A stretch of 59,418 bases of DNA from Desulfuromusa sp. (GTDB taxonomy: Bacteria > Desulfobacterota > Desulfuromonadia > Desulfuromonadales > Geopsychrobacteraceae). The notes under the pieces were generated by a model, which saw only the letters and a program-made list of their open reading frames with translations, made no database searches and was not told where the DNA came from. The stretch is taken from the NCBI GenBank assembly GCA_021647765.1, contig JAKIUD010000013.1:1-59418 (forward strand), read 5' to 3'. Shown one piece after another: positions 54,605-59,418 of the stretch (positions are counted from its first letter, which is position 1; every line of letters starts with the position of its first letter). Both the position numbers and the translations under genes were made by a program.

Positions 54605-55645
54605 ATGGCTGAAATGATGCAAGCTATGCTGCTGGAAAAGCTCTCGGATCTGCGGGTTGAACGAAAACCTTTGCAGTTGGTTGAGTATCCAATCCCGGAG
54701 CCAGAATCGGGTGAAGTGCGCATCCGGGTCACGGTTTGTGGTGTCTGCCATACCGAACTGGATGAAATAGAGGGACGAACCCCGCCACCACAGCTGCCGA
54801 TAATCCTCGGTCATCAGGCGGTTGGACGGATCGATAAGGTTGGAGCCAATGTTAACACCAGGCATCTTGGGGAGCGGGTTGGGGTTGCCTGGATTTATTC
54901 CGCCTGTGGTCAGTGTCGCTGGTGTCGGCAGGGGTTGGAAAATCTCTGCTCTGAATTCCGGGCAACTGGTCGGGATACCGATGGTGGTTACGCTGAATAC
55001 ATGGTTGTGCCGGCGGGGTTTACTCATCTGATCCCCGCTGCCTTTAGTGATGCAGCGGCAGCTCCGTTACTCTGTGCCGGAGCGATTGGTTACCGCTCTC
55101 TTTCTCTTGCTCAGCTCGATTCGGGTGGAGCCCTCGGTCTGACCGGATTTGGCGCTTCGGCTCATCTGGTTCTCATGCTGGTTCGCCATCAGTACCCTGA
55201 CTTGCCTGTTTACGTCTTTGCTCGCAGTGAAGAAGAGCAGCATTTTGCTCTGGAACTTGGTGCCACCTGGGCTGGCAGTACTGAAGACTCAGCTCCAGAA
55301 TTGCTGGAAGCAATTATCGATACTACCCCCGCCTGGCGCCCGGTGGTTGCGGCAATGCGGCAATTGGAACCCGGTGGACGCCTGGTCATTAATGCCATTC
55401 GCAAGGAAAATTATGATCGGGAACTCCTTTCTGAAATTGATTATCCGCGTGATCTGTGGATGGAAAAAGAGCTCAAAACGGTTGCTAATGTCTCTCGCAG
55501 AGATGTGACCGAATTTCTCAAGTTGGCTGCGGAAATCCCTCTTCATCCAACCTACGAAGAATTTCCCCTTGCTGCCGCAAATCAGGCTTTATTGGAACTC
55601 AAAGAGCGTAAAATTCGTGGAGCCAAAGTTCTGCGGATCGGTTGA
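54605..55645 (+). CDS. zinc-dependent alcohol dehydrogenase family protein
   Basis: A 346-residue medium-chain dehydrogenase. Catalytic zinc ligands are Cys in GVCHTELDEIEG (about residue 42) and His in LGHQAVGRIDKVG (about 66). The structural zinc set is CGQCRWCRQGLENLC (about 99-113). The Rossmann signature is GLTGFGASAHLVLML rather than GxGxxG, as in the related cd08298-type enzymes. The start is uncertain: ATG 54605 lacks a good ribosome-binding site, and ATGs at 54614 and 54617 are alternatives. Substrate unknown. Downstream genes are broken. Confidence 0.88.
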   Translation: MAEMMQAMLLEKLSDLRVERKPLQLVEYPIPEPESGEVRIRVTVCGVCHTELDEIEGRTPPPQLPIILGHQAVGRIDKVGANVNTRHLGERVGVAWIYSACGQCRWCRQGLENLCSEFRATGRDTDGGYAEYMVVPAGFTHLIPAAFSDAAAAPLLCAGAIGYRSLSLAQLDSGGALGLTGFGASAHLVLMLVRHQYPDLPVYVFARSEEEQHFALELGATWAGSTEDSAPELLEAIIDTTPAWRPVVAAMRQLEPGGRLVINAIRKENYDRELLSEIDYPRDLWMEKELKTVANVSRRDVTEFLKLAAEIPLHPTYEEFPLAAANQALLELKERKIRGAKVLRIG

Positions 55646-55650
55646 GGTGA

Positions 55651-55851
55651 AATATTGAGAGCGTTCCTGGCATAAATGAAGAGGAGCTACCCCAATGTGC
55701 CCATGAAGCGGTTGATCGGCATGCTGTAGGGGATGGTTCTTCCCGTGTCGCACTACGTTGGTTGGGTAAGGATGGCCAGGTTAAAGATTTTACTTATGCT
55801 GATCTCAAAGCTCAAATCAACCGATTCACAGGGGACTATTTGTCTGGTTGA
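55651..55851 (+). pseudogene. N-terminal fragment of an acetyl/acyl-CoA synthetase
   Basis: An open frame without a proper start encodes AHEAVDRHAV and RVALRWLGKDGQVKDFTYAD (about 55699-55805), which match the conserved N-terminal region of acetyl-CoA synthetases. The family likeness then stops after about QINRF and the frame hits TGA at 55849-55851. Normal proteins of this family exceed 600 residues, so this is a remnant left by a deletion. A shifted frame at once becomes acyltransferase-like (next feature). Confidence 0.7.
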
Positions 55852-56559
55852 TATCGAACGGGCTATTAGCAGAACCGTCAGAGAAGAGGTTCCCCACGTA
55901 TCGGTAGAATCGAAAAAACAACCGATTTCAAGGCTGGAATGTGCCAGGCAATCGCTGCGGCAATGAGCCTCTCCAATCGGGAGATTCCCCATTACTATCT
56001 GGCGACCGATATCGATATGAGCCGTTCACTTGGTTGGCTAGAGGAGCAGAATCGGCAGCGCTCGATCCGTGAACGGCTACTGCCGGTAGTCTTGCCCTTG
56101 AAAGCTGTCGCCTTGGCATTGGGAAAAGTTCCGGAGCTAAATGCTCATTGGGTTGATGGTCAATTACAAATGAAGCAAGCGGTGCATATCGGTTTTGTTA
56201 TTTCTCTGCGTGGCGGCGGCCTGATGACCCCGGCATTGCACAATGTTGATCAGTTGAGTCTTGATCAATTGATGGCCGCACTGACTGATCTGATTACTCG
56301 AACACGATCAGGAAAACTGCGCGGTTCCGAGATGACCGATGCAGGGATGACCGTAACTGGTCTTGGCGATCTTGGCGTAAGGACAGTTTATGGTGTGATC
56401 TATCCCCCCCAAGTGGCATTGGTCGGTCTGGGGAAAATTGCTGAACAGCCTTGGGTCGAGCAGGGAGTGTTGAGCGTTCGGTCAGTGTTAACTGCAACTC
56501 TGGCAGATGATCATCGTGCTGGTGACGGTCATCAGGGGGGTCGTTTTCCATTGATGTAA
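55829..56559 (+). pseudogene. remnant of a 2-oxoacid dehydrogenase E2 (dihydrolipoamide acyltransferase)
   Basis: The frame from 55829 reads QGTICLVDIERAISR, like the end of a peripheral-subunit-binding domain. A further frame shift leads into TTDFKAG and the catalytic domain from 55939 (AIAAAMSLSNREIPHYYLATDIDMS, then HIGFVISLRGGGLMTPALH, VTGLGDLGVRTVYGVIYPPQVALVGLG). The active-site motif DHRAGDGH is intact, but the last 20 or so residues are missing and there is no lipoyl domain. The frame 55939-56559 could still yield 206 residues, but no plausible full E2 remains. It is probably non-functional. Confidence 0.72.
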
Positions 56560-56588
56560 CGATGGTCGTTAACTGATAAATTGTTGAC

Positions 56589-56744
56589 CTTTTCTTTCTC
56601 CTTGAGTTATCCTATATTATTAATGTTTATATATGTTGAAAGATTCTGAGTCCAGTGGGAGAAAAGTAATGCTGGGCTTTTTAAAGTGAAAATTTAGTGA
56701 GTTGATGACCGTCTGTATCGGTGTATACCGATCGGGCGAGGGTG
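56589..56744. repeat. long direct repeat, copy 1, with conserved hairpin
   Basis: Shares CTTTCTC..GAG.TA.CCTATATTATTAA.G, then AAATTTAGTGAGTTGATGACCGTC and TATCGGT with the region 58582-58721. At its end, 56710-56721 pairs with 56728-56738 around loop TGTATA with one bulged T. It lies directly upstream of the SEC-C gene and may supply its leader; TATATT near 56615 could be a -10 box. Confidence 0.65.
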
Positions 56745-56751
56745 CAAATCA

Positions 56752-57771
56752 ATGAAAGTAGGAAGAAATGATCCGTGTCCCTGTGGCAGCGGTAAAAAGT
56801 ACAAAAAGTGTTGTCTGCTGACCGAACAATCCAGACCGGTTCCAGAGTCCATTGATGACATTTTTGCTGAGAGTCGTGCTGAAATTCGGGAACTTTTACA
56901 GGGTCGTGATTTTGGCTCTCTGGATGAAGCGAATGCGGTGCTTGATGTCCACTTCAGTAGAAAAAACCGGATAGCCAATATTGCTTTCTCCGGTCTGTCA
57001 CCAGAACAGATGACCGCGATACTGTATGACCCTTTTAACTCTCCTGATGACCTCCGCTTTAGCAAAGCCTTCGAAAATGAACTTGAAGCCCCAATTTTGA
57101 CGCTGTTCTCACTCCTGGTCGAGGCTATTGGAAAAGAGGGTTTAAAGCCGACTGCCAAGGGGAATTTACCACGGCGATTCTGCCGTGAGGCAGCTCTCAG
57201 CTATTGGGGAGAGGAGTTGCATCGAGAGAATACTCGCTTTAGAAGGATCAATAAGGAAGATGATTTTTTTGAACTCCACATTACCAGAATTGTTGCCGAG
57301 CTGGCTGGTCTGATCAGAAAATATCGTGGCCGGTTTATCCTTAGTCGTGTGTGTCGGAGAATCTTGAAGCAACAGGGAATGGGGGGTGTTTATCTTCTGT
57401 TATTCAAAACTTACATTGAAAAATATAACTGGGCATATGGTGACGGCTATGAGGATCTTCCCTTTATTCAACAATCCTTTGCTTATACCCTTTACCTGCT
57501 GCAGCATTTTACTGCAGAGTGGCAGCATCAAAGTATTCTGGAAGAAAAGTATGTTAGAGCCTTTCCGATGCTTTTAGCTGAAATTCCTGGTAGTGACTAC
57601 TTTACGCCGGAACGACAGCTCAGCTCCTGTTATACTCTGCGAGCTATTTGCCGGTTTGCTGCTTTTTTGGGTCTGGTTGAACTTGCAAAAGTCGATAAAG
57701 ATTCATATTTAAGCCCTTACCGAATTAAAAAGCTCCCTTTGCTTGATGCGGTCGTCAGTTTTTCAGTGTGA
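56752..57771 (+). CDS. SEC-C metal-binding domain protein
   Basis: A 339-residue cytoplasmic protein. Residues 4-21 are a complete zinc-binding SEC-C motif (RNDPCPCGSGKKYKKCC), as at the SecA C-terminus, here at the N-terminus. The remaining 315 residues are helical with no recognised domain. ATG 56752 is chosen because SEC-C follows at once. It may bind ribosomes or SecB-like partners as some SEC-C proteins do, but this is conjecture. The dimethylargininase gene follows after 16 bases. Confidence 0.8.
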   Translation: MKVGRNDPCPCGSGKKYKKCCLLTEQSRPVPESIDDIFAESRAEIRELLQGRDFGSLDEANAVLDVHFSRKNRIANIAFSGLSPEQMTAILYDPFNSPDDLRFSKAFENELEAPILTLFSLLVEAIGKEGLKPTAKGNLPRRFCREAALSYWGEELHRENTRFRRINKEDDFFELHITRIVAELAGLIRKYRGRFILSRVCRRILKQQGMGGVYLLLFKTYIEKYNWAYGDGYEDLPFIQQSFAYTLYLLQHFTAEWQHQSILEEKYVRAFPMLLAEIPGSDYFTPERQLSSCYTLRAICRFAAFLGLVELAKVDKDSYLSPYRIKKLPLLDAVVSFSV

Positions 57772-57787
57772 GTAATTACATTTTACC

Positions 57788-58556
57788 ATGAACTTTACCC
57801 AAGCTATCGTCCGCAAGCCCGGACAAAGTATCATTTCAGGACTATCCGCATCGGGGTGGGATGTCCCCGATTACCCGACCGCTTGTGAACAACACCGTTG
57901 CTATATTCAGGCCCTTGAAGCCTGCGGCTTGTCAGTCCATATCCTCCCTGCCGAAGAAGCCTGGCCCGATTCAACCTTTGTCGAAGATGTTGCCGTACTC
58001 ACCCCCCATTGCGCGATCATAACAGCTCCGGGGACTGAATCGCGCCGAGGGGAAGTTGCAGCGATTGCGCCGGTACTGGAGAGTTATTACACCGATATTC
58101 ATCGCATCAGTCCTCCCGGAACTTTGGAAGGTGGGGACATTATGCAGGTTGGCAGCCATTATTATATCGGCGTATCAAATCGCACCAATCAATCAGGGGC
58201 AGAGCAACTGATCGCGATTCTGGAAAAGTACGGGATGAGCGGTTCCATGGTCACCGTGCCGAATCTTCTCCATCTAAAAACCGGGGTGACCCACCCAGGT
58301 TGCTGAGAAGACCCTGATAGCTGTTGCAGAATTTGCCGATCTTCACCCGTTTCGTAACTTCAACATCCTGACTGTCCCTGCAGCAGAGCAGGGGGCTGCA
58401 AACTGTCTCGCCATCAACGGCAGAATCATCATTCCTGCCGGTTTTCCGCAAACAAGAACATGGCTCAATAAACTTGGCTCTGAAGTGATCGAGGTCTATA
58501 TCTCTGAATTTGCCAAGATTGATGGTGGGGTGACCTGTTTGTCTTTGAGGAGCTGA
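57788..58556 (+). pseudogene. dimethylarginine dimethylaminohydrolase, frameshifted
   Basis: Would hydrolyse dimethylarginine (or arginine-type substrates) to citrulline. The first frame (57788-58306) has TFVEDVAVL, GTLEGGDIMQVGSHYYIGVSNRTN and the catalytic-His region LLHLKTGVTH, then stops at TGA 58304-58306. The +1 frame continues exactly with EKTLIAVAEFADLHPFRNF, AANCLAINGRIIIPAGFP and the catalytic-Cys end IDGGVTCLSLR, stopping at 58554-58556. Removing four bases (TGCT, about 58301-58304) restores a perfect family sequence, so a small insertion is the likely lesion. An assembly error or a programmed shift is possible. Confidence 0.85.
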
Positions 58557-58581
58557 AGGGTGGTGAGTGGTGAATAATGGT

Positions 58582-58721
58582 CCTTTTCTTTCCTCCCGAG
58601 ATACCCTATATTATTAAGGTTTTTATATGTTTTGCTCTGAGGTATAACATGTGGATTCTCGAGGAAATTTAGTGAGTTGATGACCGTCCGTATCGGTATG
58701 TGCCGATTGGGCGGTTTTTTT
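58582..58721. repeat. long direct repeat, copy 2, ending in a terminator-like hairpin
   Basis: Second copy of the repeat at 56589-56744. Bases 58683-58696 pair with 58703-58715 (13 pairs, two G-U, one bulged T) around loop TATGTG and are followed by seven T (58715-58721), an intrinsic terminator shape. Stem positions differ between the copies mostly by G-C/G-U exchanges, so the fold is conserved. Confidence 0.7.
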
Positions 58722-58750
58722 GTTGAATGCCTGTAACGTCAGGGTAAAGA

Positions 58751-59224
58751 ATGAGATTTGACCCGGATATTCATCATCGACGTTCCATCCGTTTGCCGGA
58801 TTATGATTATTCCAGCGCCGGAGCATATTTCATCACCATTTGCACCTTTGAACGCGAATGTTTGTTCGGGGAGGCGGTTAATGGGGAGATGTGGTTGAAT
58901 GATGCCGGGCAAATTGTGCAGGACGCGTGGCAACAGATCGTGACCCATTTTACCGGCGTCGATATTGATCAATTTGTTGTTATGCCAAATCATTTTCACG
59001 GGATTATCACCACCGTAGGGGCGGGGTTCCCCCGCCCAGATCCACAGGGTTTTGAAAAACAGGGAGGGGAAACCCCGCCCCTACGACGGGCGACATTGGG
59101 GCAAATTGTCGGTTATTTCAAATATCAATCCACCAAACACATCAACCAATTACGCGACAACCCAGGTGTGCCGGTGTGGCAACGCAATTATTATGAACGG
59201 GTGATCCGTAACGACTGTGGGTAG
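58751..59224 (+). CDS. REP-associated tyrosine transposase (Y1, TnpA_REP family), C-terminally truncated
   Basis: A 157-residue single-strand DNA transposase that handles palindromic REP sequences. Signatures: HHRRSIRLPDYDYSSAGAYFITICT, the HUH motif in VVMPNHFHGII (about residue 80) and the catalytic tyrosine helix IVGYFKYQSTKHIN (about 121). Between them sits an in-frame insert of palindromic DNA (59015-59084). The usual end after RVIRND is missing: the sequence becomes CG-stop at 59222-59224, about 25-30 residues short, where the IS256-type element begins. Probably inactive if the lost tail matters. Confidence 0.87.
   Translation: MRFDPDIHHRRSIRLPDYDYSSAGAYFITICTFERECLFGEAVNGEMWLNDAGQIVQDAWQQIVTHFTGVDIDQFVVMPNHFHGIITTVGAGFPRPDPQGFEKQGGETPPLRRATLGQIVGYFKYQSTKHINQLRDNPGVPVWQRNYYERVIRNDCG
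59015..59084. repeat. inverted repeat inserted in the transposase coding region
   Basis: GTAGGGGCGGGGTT (59015-59028) and its exact complement (59071-59084) flank 42 bases. The piece is read in frame as GAGFPRPDP...GGETPPLRR, a tail seen in many relatives of this transposase. It shares its core with the REP-like hairpin at 41543-41570. Confidence 0.8.
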
Positions 59225-59347
59225 TGTAACTTCTTTTCTGTAATTTCAATTCTGCACTGATTCTTTAGGAATTTGTGGTGGAAGTGGTGGGCCATTTCTG
59301 TTCTTCTTGCTGGTGAAGACGAATCCACTAACAGAGAGGAAAAAGTC
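59225..59347 (+). mobile_element. left end and leader of an IS256-family element (partial)
   Basis: The transposase gene before it breaks off near 59220, and the sequence then runs into the start of the IS256-type transposase at 59348 with GAGAGGAAAAA as ribosome-binding site. This makes roughly 59219-59225 the probable IS left end; the right end and target duplication lie outside the window. Confidence 0.5.
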
Positions 59348-59418
59348 ATGACCCACCACGCAGATGATACTACGCTTGAATCAGTAATGGAAACATTGAT
59401 TGAGAATGGGATGGACGG
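59348..59418 (+). CDS. IS256-family transposase, N-terminal start only
   Basis: The frame from ATG 59348 reads MTHHADDTTLESVMETLIEN then GMDG to the window end. ESVMETLIENGMDG matches the N-terminus of IS256-family transposases as recalled, where it precedes the EALRILLNEAM region. Only 23 codons are visible, so the family call depends on a short stretch. Confidence 0.65.
   Translation, partial: MTHHADDTTLESVMETLIENGMD

Noticed and set aside
56640..56745. Riboswitch such as the c-di-GMP GEMM class upstream of the SEC-C gene.
   Set aside because: The GEMM core sequences are absent and a second copy lies before a transposase; a repeat with a hairpin explains it better.
58296..58320. TGA in the dimethylargininase as a selenocysteine codon or a prfB-like programmed frameshift.
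   Set aside because: Reading through keeps the wrong frame, so Sec is excluded. No slippery codon or internal ribosome-binding site like prfB is evident, and neighbouring genes are also broken.
1..59418. CRISPR arrays, tRNA and rRNA genes, phage structural genes, sigma-54 promoters.
   Set aside because: No regularly spaced repeats, no cloverleaf with T-loop sequence, no phage genes and no TGGCAC-N5-TTGC element was recognised by eye in intergenic DNA.

Overview
The window looks like a chromosomal segment of a Deltaproteobacterium (Desulfobacterota), most likely close to Desulfuromonadales. This is inferred from gene content, not from a marker gene: large hybrid kinases, DUF4388/PATAN and PilZ regulators, an MXAN_5187-like protein, a selenoprotein, and near-balanced base composition. 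No rRNA or tRNA gene and no CRISPR array was seen. Most of the window is ordinary, densely packed housekeeping DNA. The last 4 kb is decaying accessory DNA.

Layout. (1) 1-7194: glycogen operon malQ'-glgB-glgA-glgP, tightly overlapping, for branching, chain elongation and phosphorolysis of alpha-glucan. (2) 7323-11351: a ClC chloride channel/transporter, L-2-hydroxyglutarate oxidase with a small membrane-anchored partner, and a divergent universal stress protein. (3) 11517-13480: a two-gene unit in which a rhodanese has an in-frame TGA exactly where the catalytic cysteine belongs, followed by a SECIS-like hairpin. Reading through the TGA ends in an ATGA overlap with a radical SAM gene. I read this as a selenocysteine rhodanese. 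(4) 14002-18472: a thioredoxin-like protein, a receiver-PilZ-GAF regulator, and a reverse-strand pair of a B12-binding radical SAM enzyme with an MXAN_5187-like protein. (5) 18826-22098: glmU-glmS, UDP-GlcNAc precursor supply. (6) 22287-29519 (reverse): signalling block with an HD-GYP regulator, a 1368-residue hybrid kinase and a kinase-less PAS/GAF sensor. (7) 29926-37001: second ClC protein, PcrA/UvrD helicase, and a large receiver/MalT-like/BTAD regulator. (8) 37048-47766: mrp, gatC, gatA, gatB (tRNA-dependent amidation), mtnA (methionine salvage), glnE (glutamine synthetase control) and a receiver-PATAN-J-domain-TPR protein. (9) 47919-54427: Bax-like glucosaminidase, ttcA, a soluble lytic transglycosylase, OsmC, a Rep-type helicase and a TIGR01212 radical SAM protein. 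(10) 54605-59418: zinc alcohol dehydrogenase, a fused remnant of an acetyl-CoA synthetase and a dihydrolipoamide acyltransferase, a SEC-C protein, a frameshifted dimethylargininase, a truncated REP-type transposase and the start of an IS256-family transposase.

A palindromic repeat family of about 170-180 bp with terminal inverted repeats occurs at five places between genes, two of them inside the gatCAB cluster. Other palindromes and a conserved hairpin repeat add to a picture of active small-repeat spread.

The strongest candidate for something unusual is the selenocysteine rhodanese coupled to a radical SAM gene. Conventional annotation would truncate it at the TGA and mis-start its neighbour.
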